Position numbers and translations under genes: made by a program. Below, in pieces: positions 1-6,481 of a stretch of 11,138 bases of DNA (its first letter is position 1; each line of letters starts with the position of its first letter). This DNA comes from an uncultured Bdellovibrionales bacterium (GTDB taxonomy: Bacteria > Bdellovibrionota > Bdellovibrionia > Bdellovibrionales > JAMPXM01). The stretch covers positions 1 through 11,138 of the forward strand of contig CALBDW010000067.1 of NCBI GenBank assembly GCA_937927435.1, written 5' to 3'. Under the pieces are notes generated by a model that worked only from the letters and a program-made list of their open reading frames with translations, searched no databases and had not been told where the DNA came from.

Positions 1-901
1 CCGTGCTTCCCGAAATCACCCGCCCCTTCTCGTCGGTCGTGACTTTTACGTAAGTCCCCGGTGTACCCACATTCGCAAGAGAAATTGTCCCGCTTTCAGA
101 AATCGTGGCGCCGGGTGTGCCATCGATCCAAATCCCCGTTCCCGCCGTGATCGATGTCACACCTATGGAGCCTCCGCTGTCCGCCAGTGTTTGCACATCG
201 TCACCATCGTAATACTTCAATTTGCCATCCGCTGTATCAAACCAAATGGTGCCAGGAGAAAGCGTTGACGGAGCCCCACTCAAACCGGGAATCGCGACGC
301 CCGACCCGCCGGAACTCGACAAATATTTCGTCGATTCACCTTGAGCCAACTTCTTCAACTCATCGGCTTCGCTCTGGGTGAACGTCGGCGCTTCTGCATC
401 CGCATCGATTTTCAGAAGCTGCTTCGCCTTAAAGCCGGCAATGCTTTGTGCTTCAATTGCAAGCGGCACGTAGTTGATGGCCGTCTCGGGGATTTCCTCC
501 CACGAAGCCGGTCCCTTTTCAAGATTGCGGAAATAGACCACCAATGACCGCTTGTCGTCGGGGGTTGTCTCGTAACTGCAATCGACGCCGTATAACGTGC
601 CACGACTCTGGAAGACCTTTTCAAGATCTAATCCGGTACTCAAAACTCCTGGGGCGCTCGAGCCAATCGAAAGAGCAAAAACTCCGTTTGAGACATTCTC
701 GGATCTGGTTTCTTCGTAAAGAAGGCAGCTCTCACCACTTCGTTTCGCCCAAATCTGAATCTTAAATTCGGTTTGACCGTCGAGTGGTATCCCGTCGCTT
801 TTAAGAATACGACCGTGATAGGTGATGCTTGGGCCTGCGTCGGCCTGAGAACAAACGACCAAGGAAAGCACGAGACCAATCACGATGCCGAGAATCCTCA
901 T
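1..901 (-). CDS. Secreted modular fibre / phage-tail-fibre-like surface protein, N-terminal part (runs off the left edge)
   Basis: The frame is open from an ATG at 901-899 to the window edge, giving about 300 residues. Residues 1-22 look like a Sec signal peptide (MR, then a hydrophobic run, ending ADA before GPSITYHGRIL); a usable lipobox is absent. Residues 24-90 (ITYHGRILKSDGIPLDG, then FKIQIW, and NGVFALSIG) match the N-terminal beta-domain that I recall from Bdellovibrio 'cell wall anchor' fibre proteins. A linker (FTQSEADELKKLA) leads to a Gly/Ser/Thr-rich shaft with the tail-fibre phrases GTIWFDTADGKLKYYDG, VTSITAGTGI and VGTPGTYVKVTTD. Inference: a trimeric, exported fibre of the adhesin type used for prey or surface contact. 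The start has only a distant AAGGGA about 15 bases upstream. It lies 277 bases after ftsI on the same strand, where dcw mur genes would be expected. The binding tip lies outside the window, so the target is unknown. Confidence 0.75.
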   Translation of the reverse strand, partial: MRILGIVIGLVLSLVVCSQADAGPSITYHGRILKSDGIPLDGQTEFKIQIWAKRSGESCLLYEETRSENVSNGVFALSIGSSAPGVLSTGLDLEKVFQSRGTLYGVDCSYETTPDDKRSLVVYFRNLEKGPASWEEIPETAINYVPLAIEAQSIAGFKAKQLLKIDADAEAPTFTQSEADELKKLAQGESTKYLSSSGGSGVAIPGLSGAPSTLSPGTIWFDTADGKLKYYDGDDVQTLADSGGSIGVTSITAGTGIWIDGTPGATISESGTISLANVGTPGTYVKVTTDEKGRVISGST

Positions 902-960
902 TCGCGGCCCGCGTGTCCCTTGTTGAACTCTGTGTTCTAAATTCGCAGCAACCAACGTTC

Positions 961-999
961 GGCCCCTTTTTGGGTCCGCGCTCCCGCGCGCGGGGGCCC
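961..999. repeat. GC-rich inverted repeat in the leader of the left fibre gene
   Basis: A GC island sits in an otherwise AT-rich 277-base intergenic stretch between ftsI and the fibre gene. It contains a perfect 12-base palindrome CCCGCGCGCGGG (983-994). An alternative imperfect stem pairs 972-981 with 988-999 through a two-base bulge. On the fibre-gene strand the stem is followed by five A, not T, so it is not an ordinary intrinsic terminator. A further small stem (GGACCC, AAAAA, GGGGCC) could compete with it. Role unknown: transcript stability, attenuation or translation control are possible. The rest of 902-1178 shows no convincing gene, and no promoter I would commit to. Confidence 0.4.
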
Positions 1000-1178
1000 A
1001 GACATGAACTTCGCTGTCTAAATCTTCGGCTGTTATTCCGGATAACTTTAATTCCGACAGGGTTAAGTATTGCTAAACACAGCGATTTCTCTATTATTTA
1101 CGGAAGCCAAACGAGGTCGCAGATTTCATATAACGCCCGTCCAAACGAACCAAAATGAGACGAACTGATTTCTGCGTT

Positions 1179-3131
1179 TCAACGTTCCAGGTGGACCGTT
1201 AAGACCTTGTTCTTTGAAAGACGCGCGCCAGCGGGCGGCGACGTGTGCGTAACGAATCCTTGGCCGTGAATACGAATCCGAATATCGCTTCCCGTCACTC
1301 GGCTCATGACTTCCCTGAGAGTCAGCCCCGAAAGATCCGGCACGACGGCATCCGCTTGAATCGGATCGACCTCAACAGCCGAGGACACTTTTCCTGACGG
1401 GGCAGCAACTTTGATTTTCGGCGTTTTCGGCAGCACGTGTTCTTGAGTGATGAGGACAGGCGGAAGCCCGACACGTCGAACGGCGAACCTCGCGATACGC
1501 GAGAACACAGGAGCTGCGACAGATGATCCGTAATACGCCTTTCTCGGATGATCGACCGCCACGTAAATCACGAATTTTGGATCATTCGCCGGTAAGAATC
1601 CGGCGAAGCTCGAAATGTATCCACCTGGCAAGTAGCCGCGCCCGTTTGGGTTCACCTTTTGCGCTGTTCCTGTCTTGCCCGCGACCGGATAACCAGGCAC
1701 ACGCGCGTTCTTACCGGTTCCGAAATCCGAGGTGACCGATGTCAGCATGATGCGCATCTTTGCCGCTTGTTCATCGGTGAGAACCCGGCGCAGAACCTTT
1801 TGCCCGATCTCTGTCACGTCTCCGGTTTCGCGGTCACGAATCGCTTTCACGAGATACGGCCGTTTCAAGAGTCCGCCGTTAGCGATGGCAGCGTAAGCGT
1901 TCGCGATCTGCAATGGTGACGCCGTCATCGCATGCCCGATCGCGACGCTCGCAAGATGGCTATCATCCCACGGTTGCGGCTGAATGATGCCTTTCGCTTC
2001 GCCCGGGAAATCGATACCCAATTTCTCCCCGAAGCCGAAGGCCTGCAACGTTTCAAACAGATTTTTCGCACCGAGTTTGAATGCGATTTTTGCGGAGCAA
2101 ACGTTGGAAGAGACAGCCAGAATTTCATTCACCGTCAACTGGCCGAAGCGGTGGTGTGCATCGGATTCGCGAATCACGCGGCTGCCGATCTTCATTCGTC
2201 CGCCCTCGCAATCGAACTTCGTGTTCGGCTCAATCAAACCGCGAGACAGCGCTCCCGCAATGAGAATCGTTTTCATAGTCGAGCCCGGTTCGAACGTGTC
2301 GGTTACGGCCCGGTTGCGCCTACGTTCCGAAGAATAATTGAGCGGCTGGTTGGGATCAAAAGCGGGAGCGGAAGCCATCGCCAAAATCTCGGACGTTTGC
2401 GCATCGAGGACCACCGCGACTGCGGAGTCCGCCTGCTGGTCTCGGACGACTTCAGCCAACTCCTGCTCGACAATGAACTGCAGTTCGCGGTCGATCGTTA
2501 ACGTGATCTCGGCTCCGTCCGGCACCTGATTGAACATCTGCCCATTGACGATCAAAGGACGCCCCCGCGCATCCCGACGCACGCTCAAGCGCTTCGAAGT
2601 CGCCTGCAGTTGATCGTTGTATTGGAGCTCCAGGCCTTCAAGCCCTTGGCCTTCGCCGCCGACGAAACCGAGAACGTGCGAAAGCAGCCGCTCGTTCGGA
2701 TAGATACGCTGGCTTTCTTCAATGAAGCCCAGACCGCGGATCTTACGTTCGGCGATCGCGTCGCGCGTCTCTTTTTTCAACTGCCGCTCGATCCAAACAA
2801 AACGCTTCTGGCGTTGCCGCAGTTTTTCCTCGATCGATTTCACCGGTTTTTTAAGTTCGCGCGCGAGGATCTTTGCGACCCCTTTGGGATTCTTGATGAT
2901 CTTGGGATCCGCGAAAAGCGAATACGTCGTCATCGAAACGGCGAGTTCATTCCCGTTGCGGTCCAAGATATCGCCCCGGCGCGGATTGAGCGTGACGACC
3001 GTTTCAAACTGGCGTCTTTCAAGCGCCCGCAAGCGCTCGTTGGGAATCAACTGCAGAAACGCCGCGCGCGTGAGCAACAATCCCCACAACACGGTCAAGC
3101 CGATGAGAATAAGAACCAGACGCGCCCGCAC
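1179..3131 (-). CDS. ftsI: Division-specific penicillin-binding protein (FtsI/PBP3-type transpeptidase with C-terminal PASTA domain)
   Basis: 650 residues. An N-terminal membrane anchor (about residues 4-25) leads into a class B PBP dimerisation domain (RRGDILDRNGNELA near 52-65), then a transpeptidase domain with all three active-site motifs: EPGSTMKT with catalytic Ser284 and Lys287, SSN at 341-343, and KTGT from Lys486. The last ~60 residues (VVPDLSGLTLREVM to the end) are one PASTA domain. It cross-links septal peptidoglycan in the periplasm with FtsW and FtsL/B/Q. A PASTA tail is absent from E. coli FtsI but common in Gram-positive and several deltaproteobacterial homologues. The start is GTG, preceded at 7 bases by AAGGGGA, which overlaps the ftsL stop; ftsL ends 12 bases upstream. 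An ATG start is not available nearby. The next gene downstream is a fibre gene, not murE. Confidence 0.95.
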   Translation of the reverse strand: MRARLVLILIGLTVLWGLLLTRAAFLQLIPNERLRALERRQFETVVTLNPRRGDILDRNGNELAVSMTTYSLFADPKIIKNPKGVAKILARELKKPVKSIEEKLRQRQKRFVWIERQLKKETRDAIAERKIRGLGFIEESQRIYPNERLLSHVLGFVGGEGQGLEGLELQYNDQLQATSKRLSVRRDARGRPLIVNGQMFNQVPDGAEITLTIDRELQFIVEQELAEVVRDQQADSAVAVVLDAQTSEILAMASAPAFDPNQPLNYSSERRRNRAVTDTFEPGSTMKTILIAGALSRGLIEPNTKFDCEGGRMKIGSRVIRESDAHHRFGQLTVNEILAVSSNVCSAKIAFKLGAKNLFETLQAFGFGEKLGIDFPGEAKGIIQPQPWDDSHLASVAIGHAMTASPLQIANAYAAIANGGLLKRPYLVKAIRDRETGDVTEIGQKVLRRVLTDEQAAKMRIMLTSVTSDFGTGKNARVPGYPVAGKTGTAQKVNPNGRGYLPGGYISSFAGFLPANDPKFVIYVAVDHPRKAYYGSSVAAPVFSRIARFAVRRVGLPPVLITQEHVLPKTPKIKVAAPSGKVSSAVEVDPIQADAVVPDLSGLTLREVMSRVTGSDIRIRIHGQGFVTHTSPPAGARLSKNKVLTVHLER

Positions 3132-3143
3132 TGACGAATCCCC

Positions 3144-3443
3144 TTACTGCCTGAATGCGACCCCGTGATCCGTCATTTGAATGATTTGGCCCGAATGCGG
3201 CTTTCGGAGCGTCAACCGCGCTTGAGCCAACTCTTGCAGCCGTTCGGGCCGGGTGATCTTCGCCAATTGAACCATTTGCTGGCGCTCGAGGTCTCGAAGG
3301 CTGCGCTCCTCGCGCGAAAGTTTCAGAACCGAATAGCCCATCCGCCGCACTTCCATCTTGCAGATAGCGACGGTAAAGAGAGAGGCAACGATAATGACGA
3401 CGCTGACGAATGGAGCAAGCTCGCGGCTCACAAGTCGGCTCAT
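3144..3443 (-). CDS. ftsL: Cell division protein FtsL-like
   Basis: 99 residues with the FtsL layout: a very short cytoplasmic N-terminus (MSRLVSRE), one transmembrane helix (about residues 9-29), and a charged periplasmic helix rich in Leu, Arg, Glu and Gln (about 38-75) suited to a coiled coil with FtsB-type partners. FtsL sequences diverge strongly, so the call rests mainly on topology, size and position between rsmH and ftsI. It would help recruit and activate the FtsW-FtsI synthase at the septum. The ATG overlaps the rsmH stop as ATGA, with AAAGGA eight bases upstream, so translation is probably coupled. Confidence 0.85.
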   Translation of the reverse strand: MSRLVSRELAPFVSVVIIVASLFTVAICKMEVRRMGYSVLKLSREERSLRDLERQQMVQLAKITRPERLQELAQARLTLRKPHSGQIIQMTDHGVAFRQ

Positions 3444-4369
3444 TGAGGATTTCCTTTCTTCGTCTTCTTAAACGCTCGCAGTTTGGCGCTCCGGGCACGC
3501 GGATTACGACGGATTTCGTCGTCATCCGGCTTAATGACCTTCTTATTCACCAGTTCGCCAACATGGAGGTGGTCTCTAAAAATGTTTTTGACGATTCGAT
3601 CTTCGAGCGAATGGAAAGTGATGACGGCCAAAACTCCGCCTTCCGAGAGGCCTTCGATGAGGTCCGGGAGCGCACGGGACAACGTCGATAGCTCCTCGTT
3701 CACCTTCAAGCGAAGGGCGAGGAAGTACTTCGTTGCCGGATGCGCGCCCTTCTTTCTCCAGCCATCCACCCGTTCGATCATCGACGCGAGTTCATGGGTC
3801 GTCTCGAACGGCTTGCGGTGGCGGCGGTCATGCACGATGGCGCGAACCACACGGTAGGGACGCTGAACCTCGCCGTATTCAATGAAAAGTCTCGCCAGAT
3901 CCTGTTCGTCCCACGTATTGACGATGTCGGCGGCGGTGAGTTCACGACGCTTATCCATGCGCATGTCGAGCGGGCCTTCGTGGTAAAAACTGAATCCCCG
4001 CTCGGCTTGATCAAGCTGCGACGAACTGACGCCGAGATCCAATAGCATCAAATTGAACCCCGCCGGGAAGTCCGAGTCAGTCAAACGGGTCTTCTTGAAT
4101 TCTTCGTAGCTCGCGCGAATCAGGCGCAAGCGTCCGCTGGCAATTTCGCTTGCGAAGTTTTCTTCTCCGTAACGGATGGCCTCTTCGTCCCAATCGAAAG
4201 CCACGACCTTTGCGTCCGGCCATTCCTTGAGAATCGCCCGCGTGTGTCCGCCCCGCCCGAAGGTTCCGTCGAAGGCGTAGCGAATCTCACCTTCCGCGTT
4301 TTTGAAAACGTCGATGACGGCCTGAAGGAAAACGGGAATGTGGGGAGCCGCGCTCATTCTCTCGGTCAT
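3440..4369 (-). CDS. rsmH: 16S rRNA (cytosine-1402 N4)-methyltransferase RsmH (MraW)
   Basis: 309 residues, the usual size for the family. The N-terminal segment HIPVFLQAVID precedes the SAM-binding loop DGTFGRGGHT (residues 34-43). Further family signatures are LLDLGVSSSQLDQAERGFSF, the following PLDMRMD, and ITFHSLEDRIVKNIF near residues 255-270. The C-terminus is Arg/Lys-rich (RNPRARSAKLRAFKK). It methylates N4 of C1402 in the ribosomal P site of 16S rRNA in the cytoplasm. The ATG at 4369 overlaps the mraZ stop (ATGA) and has GGAG nine bases upstream inside mraZ; a second Met at residue 5 is a less likely start. It lies in the conserved second position of the dcw operon. Confidence 0.96.
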   Translation of the reverse strand: MTERMSAAPHIPVFLQAVIDVFKNAEGEIRYAFDGTFGRGGHTRAILKEWPDAKVVAFDWDEEAIRYGEENFASEIASGRLRLIRASYEEFKKTRLTDSDFPAGFNLMLLDLGVSSSQLDQAERGFSFYHEGPLDMRMDKRRELTAADIVNTWDEQDLARLFIEYGEVQRPYRVVRAIVHDRRHRKPFETTHELASMIERVDGWRKKGAHPATKYFLALRLKVNEELSTLSRALPDLIEGLSEGGVLAVITFHSLEDRIVKNIFRDHLHVGELVNKKVIKPDDDEIRRNPRARSAKLRAFKKTKKGNPQ

Positions 4370-4857
4370 TTGTCCTTCTCCCCCTCACCGCTTTCGAGAG
4401 CCGCGACCGCGCTCATCGTCTCTTCAAAAGTATCCGTGAGTTCCTCGTAGATCGAGTTCCAAGTCTCAGCCGACCAGATTTCGAATTTCGACCCGAGACC
4501 GATCAACACCACCGGCCCTTCCAGGCCCGCGAACTTTCTTAAGCTTTGCGGAATCAGAATCCGGTTTTGAGCGTCCACCGCAACCGTTTGTCCACCGGAT
4601 AAGTAGAAGCGGTTAAACGCTTGGACCTCAGGCCGCAACGACGAAAGCTTAGCGATACGATTTTCGAGTTTTTCCCATTCCGGAAGGGAATACACATCGA
4701 GACACGAACGTCCACGGTAGCGGCTGTTGGTAATCACAAGTTCGGGATGAGTTCCAGGCAGGATTTGCCTATAAGCCGGCGGAAGCGAAAGCCGTCCTTT
4801 CGGATCCAGTTTGATCTCGAAGCGTCCGCGGAACGGACCGTTGGTGAAGCTGCTCAT
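4366..4857 (-). CDS. mraZ: Transcriptional regulator MraZ
   Basis: 163 residues from the ATG at 4857. It has the two AbrB-like half-repeats of MraZ, each with the DxxxR signature: DPKGRLSLP (18-26) and DAQNRILIP in the second half. MraZ forms a ring-shaped oligomer that binds tandem GTGGG-type repeats in its own promoter and represses the dcw operon in E. coli. Such an operator is present upstream (5001-5035). An in-frame extension to 4899 exists, but it would translate a GAAA-loop stem-loop and lacks family similarity; the chosen ATG has AAGG six bases upstream and yields the canonical MSSFTNGPFRGRFE beginning. First gene of the mraZ-rsmH-ftsL-ftsI run, overlapping rsmH by four bases. Confidence 0.95.
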   Translation of the reverse strand: MSSFTNGPFRGRFEIKLDPKGRLSLPPAYRQILPGTHPELVITNSRYRGRSCLDVYSLPEWEKLENRIAKLSSLRPEVQAFNRFYLSGGQTVAVDAQNRILIPQSLRKFAGLEGPVVLIGLGSKFEIWSAETWNSIYEELTDTFEETMSAVAALESGEGEKDK

Positions 4858-4872
4858 CCTGAACCTTAAGTG

Positions 4873-4892
4873 GCCTCTTCTTTCGAAGAGGC
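4873..4892 (-). promoter_or_regulatory. Stem-loop with GAAA tetraloop just upstream of the mraZ ribosome-binding site
   Basis: On the mraZ transcript the sequence is GCCTCTTC-GAAA-GAAGAGGC: a perfect 8-bp stem closed by a GNRA-type tetraloop. It ends 15 bases before the mraZ ATG and sits directly before AAGG. No T-run follows, so it is not a terminator. A role in mRNA protection or translation control is inference. Confidence 0.55.
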
Positions 4893-4939
4893 AATACAAC
4901 CGCTCCCATCCGTGGAATGCGGCGAGAGGAAAAATTTTT

Positions 4940-4958
4940 CACGCTTCCCCTAAGCGTG
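4940..4958 (-). promoter_or_regulatory. Leader stem-loop in the mraZ transcript, followed by A5T5
   Basis: On the minus strand CACGCTT-AGGGG-AAGCGTG forms a perfect 7-bp stem with a 5-base loop, followed by AAAAATTTTT (4939-4930). The five-base T-run is displaced from the stem by five A, so it could act as a weak attenuator or simply as a leader structure. It lies about 70 bases downstream of the predicted start of mraZ transcription. Confidence 0.4.
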
Positions 4959-5000
4959 GGAGGATCGGGATTTTTGTAAGACCCTGAAATAACTCAAGTA

Positions 5001-5035
5001 TCCACAAAACTCCACTTTTCCCCACCTTTTCCCAC
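5001..5035 (-). promoter_or_regulatory. MraZ operator (MraZ box): four direct repeats at 10-base spacing
   Basis: Read on the minus strand, the units are GTGGG (5035-5031), GTGGG (5025-5021), GTGGA (5015-5011) and GTGGA (5005-5001), each separated by exactly five bases. Tandem TGGG-containing pentamers at 10-base spacing upstream of mraZ are the known MraZ binding sites. The first unit overlaps the last two bases of the predicted -10 hexamer and the rest covers the transcription start, which fits autorepression. Confidence 0.85.
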
Positions 5036-5062
5036 TTTATGAGGAGAGCCCGGCCGCGTCAA
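5034..5062 (-). promoter_or_regulatory. Predicted sigma-70-type promoter of the mraZ dcw operon
   Basis: Minus strand: -35 TTGACG (5062-5057, 5 of 6 to consensus), 17-base spacer, -10 TAAAGT (5039-5034, 4 of 6). The -10 runs directly into the MraZ repeats. Transcription would begin near 5027, leaving a leader of about 170 bases before the mraZ ATG. Confidence 0.55.
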
Positions 5063-5087
5063 GTCCCGGTTTTCTTTTTGAGATTGC

Positions 5088-5115
5088 CTGTCAAGGCGTG
5101 TTAGACTCGTATTAG
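5088..5115 (+). promoter_or_regulatory. Possible rightward promoter for the zinc-ribbon gene
   Basis: Plus strand: -35 CTGTCA (5088-5093, 4 of 6), 16-base spacer, -10 TATTAG (5110-5115, 4 of 6). The expected start, near 5122, coincides with the first base of the inverted repeat at 5122-5150. An alternative pair (TTGAGA at 5079-5084 with TTAGAC at 5101-5106) has a better -35 but a poor -10. Confidence 0.35.
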
Positions 5116-5121
5116 GCAAAG

Positions 5122-5150
5122 GATATCAAATAGATAGACTGTTTGATATC
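5122..5150. repeat. 29-base inverted repeat GATATCAAA-N11-TTTGATATC (operator or 5'-end hairpin)
   Basis: GATATCAAA at 5122-5130 and TTTGATATC at 5142-5150 are perfect inverted copies. The inner bases TAG/CTG pair further with one G-U, leaving a five-base loop (ATAGA). It lies directly after the predicted -10 of the rightward promoter, so it could be a dimeric-repressor operator or a hairpin at the very start of the transcript. It ends 80 bases before the zinc-ribbon gene. No T-run follows, so it is not a terminator. Confidence 0.55.
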
Positions 5151-5230
5151 GATGCCCAATAAGGTCCTACTGGATTCATCTACTGGCTGCAGCACCGCGC
5201 CACACGAGAAGGGAAGGAGATTTTCCCCGC

Positions 5231-6334
5231 ATGATGGTGAACTGCCCGCGTTGCGGGTTTTCACAACCCGAAGATCAATACTGCGCTAGATGTGGCGTGG
5301 ACATGCTGAACTTTCAGCCTGCCCGTAAACCCTTCTTGCGGCGTCTCGCGGGTAGCACCGTCTTCCAGCTCTTCGTTCTCGCCGTTACCATCACGATCGT
5401 CTTTTCCTACGCCCGCCAGCAGCGGCAAAGAGAACTGGCGGAACGTCTTGCTGAAATCGAAAGCGCTCACAGCACACAAACCGTCAATCGTCGTCTGGCG
5501 GAAAACCCGTCGTCGAGTGAACAAACGCGCACGATTGCCTCTCGACCGCCCGAAACCCAAACGGAGTCCCGGTCTTCTTCCGAAGGCAATGAGCCAGCTT
5601 CCGAAGCTCCATCAACAAATGATGTCGTAAGGACCGGCGAATCAGCCGCGACTTTAGCCGCACCTCCCACCGCGGCTGAGACTCCCGAAGAAGACGAAGC
5701 GACCGTCAATGCCGCGCCCGATGCCATGACGGCCACAACCACAACCACGAGCGCGACGGTCGTTCCTCCGCAAAGCGCGCGAGTCACATTCGCCGCTGTT
5801 TCCCGACGCGCGATCAATGAACTCATTGCGACGATTGCTAGTGCCGATCCGAACAGCACAACCTCAATCGGCCCGGTAACGGTCAGCGTGATTCCCCGAG
5901 CGGCAAATCGCTTACGCGCGCTGCAAACGACAGAATACTGGGAAATGCTCGACTCAAGCACCCGCTCCGTCCAAATCGGTCAACCCGTGGAATTTTATGG
6001 CGGCCAAAGAGAGGTGGCGACAGGCCAATTCGTGGGCTTTGTGATTGAGCTGACTCCGAGCGATTACGACGAAACAAGCACCCAGGTGCATCTGCGTATC
6101 TTGCGCTATTTGCGTGAAGGCGCGGACATCGAAGCGTTCGTCGTGCCGACGCCCGAAACCATTTCCATTCCGCGTTCAGGCGGCGCCTTCATCACGGGCG
6201 CTCTTTTCGGGAAACGGGCGAACACGCGTGAAGAACGCCAGTTCTACGATCCGATCAAGGTTCTTCGAATCCTCTCAAGCGAACCTTACCGGAACAATCT
6301 GACGGACCTCCTGATCGCCATCGAGCCGCAATAA
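5231..6334 (+). CDS. Zinc-ribbon, single-pass membrane protein of unknown function
   Basis: 367 residues; I do not recognise the family. The N-terminus is a CxxC...CxxC zinc ribbon (CPRCG with Cys5/Cys8 and CARCG with Cys18/Cys21). One transmembrane helix follows at about 43-60, flanked by basic residues (PFLRRL before, ARQQRQR after). Then comes a low-complexity linker rich in Ser, Thr, Pro, Ala and Glu (about 80-185), including a run of Thr near 170. A folded C-terminal part (about 190-367) holds YWEMLDSSTRSVQIGQPVEFYGG and a beta-rich stretch ending in LLIAIEPQ. The positive-inside rule suggests a cytoplasmic ribbon and a periplasmic C-terminus. AAGGAGA ten bases upstream supports the first of two adjacent ATGs. 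It is divergent from mraZ and has its own likely promoter; whether it shares a transcript with tdk is uncertain because a stem-loop intervenes. Confidence 0.8.
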   Translation: MMVNCPRCGFSQPEDQYCARCGVDMLNFQPARKPFLRRLAGSTVFQLFVLAVTITIVFSYARQQRQRELAERLAEIESAHSTQTVNRRLAENPSSSEQTRTIASRPPETQTESRSSSEGNEPASEAPSTNDVVRTGESAATLAAPPTAAETPEEDEATVNAAPDAMTATTTTTSATVVPPQSARVTFAAVSRRAINELIATIASADPNSTTSIGPVTVSVIPRAANRLRALQTTEYWEMLDSSTRSVQIGQPVEFYGGQREVATGQFVGFVIELTPSDYDETSTQVHLRILRYLREGADIEAFVVPTPETISIPRSGGAFITGALFGKRANTREERQFYDPIKVLRILSSEPYRNNLTDLLIAIEPQ

Positions 6335-6421
6335 CCCCCTTTCACCACTTTGACCATGCGCGCATCGAGTGACCGCCGGGTCCTCGTGGGGTACGTTTGT
6401 CTCGAACCACGAAAACAACTG

Positions 6422-6456
6422 AACTGACTCAACTTACAGACGTAAGTGAGCCAGTT
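6422..6456 (+). terminator. Strong stem-loop between the zinc-ribbon gene and tdk (weak terminator or tdk leader hairpin)
   Basis: 6422-6437 pairs with 6442-6456 around a four-base AGAC loop: six pairs, a bulged A (6431), three pairs, one A-C mismatch (6427/6451), then five pairs. Only TTT (6455-6457) follows before TAGGAGG, so termination would be weak. It sits 87 bases after the stop of the zinc-ribbon gene and 25 bases before the chosen tdk start, where it could also control tdk translation. Nothing else is convincing in 6335-6481. Confidence 0.4.
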
Positions 6457-6481
6457 TAGGAGGTCCACTGGAAGGGGCTCC

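Noticed and set aside
832..901. A lipoprotein signal on the left fibre protein (Cys in LVVCS)
   Set aside because: The residue before Cys is Val, which does not fit a lipobox; an ADA signal-peptidase I site follows shortly after.
829..1158. A 109-residue plus-strand open frame across the ftsI-fibre intergenic region
   Set aside because: It overlaps the fibre signal peptide on the opposite strand, is Arg-rich without domain features, and has no ribosome-binding site.
1932..2501. A 189-residue plus-strand open frame inside ftsI, and several similar plus-strand frames across 1523-3168
   Set aside because: They lie antisense to a complete ftsI whose three active-site motifs are intact; GC-rich codons give long shadow frames, and none has a ribosome-binding site or recognisable domain.
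4858..4899. A 14-residue N-terminal extension of mraZ
   Set aside because: It would translate the GAAA stem-loop, lacks family similarity, and the internal ATG has the better ribosome-binding site and the canonical MraZ beginning.
5467..5961. A 164-residue minus-strand open frame opposite the zinc-ribbon gene
   Set aside because: Its Val/Ala/Ser-rich sequence is the complement of the low-complexity Thr/Ser/Pro linker, so it is a shadow.
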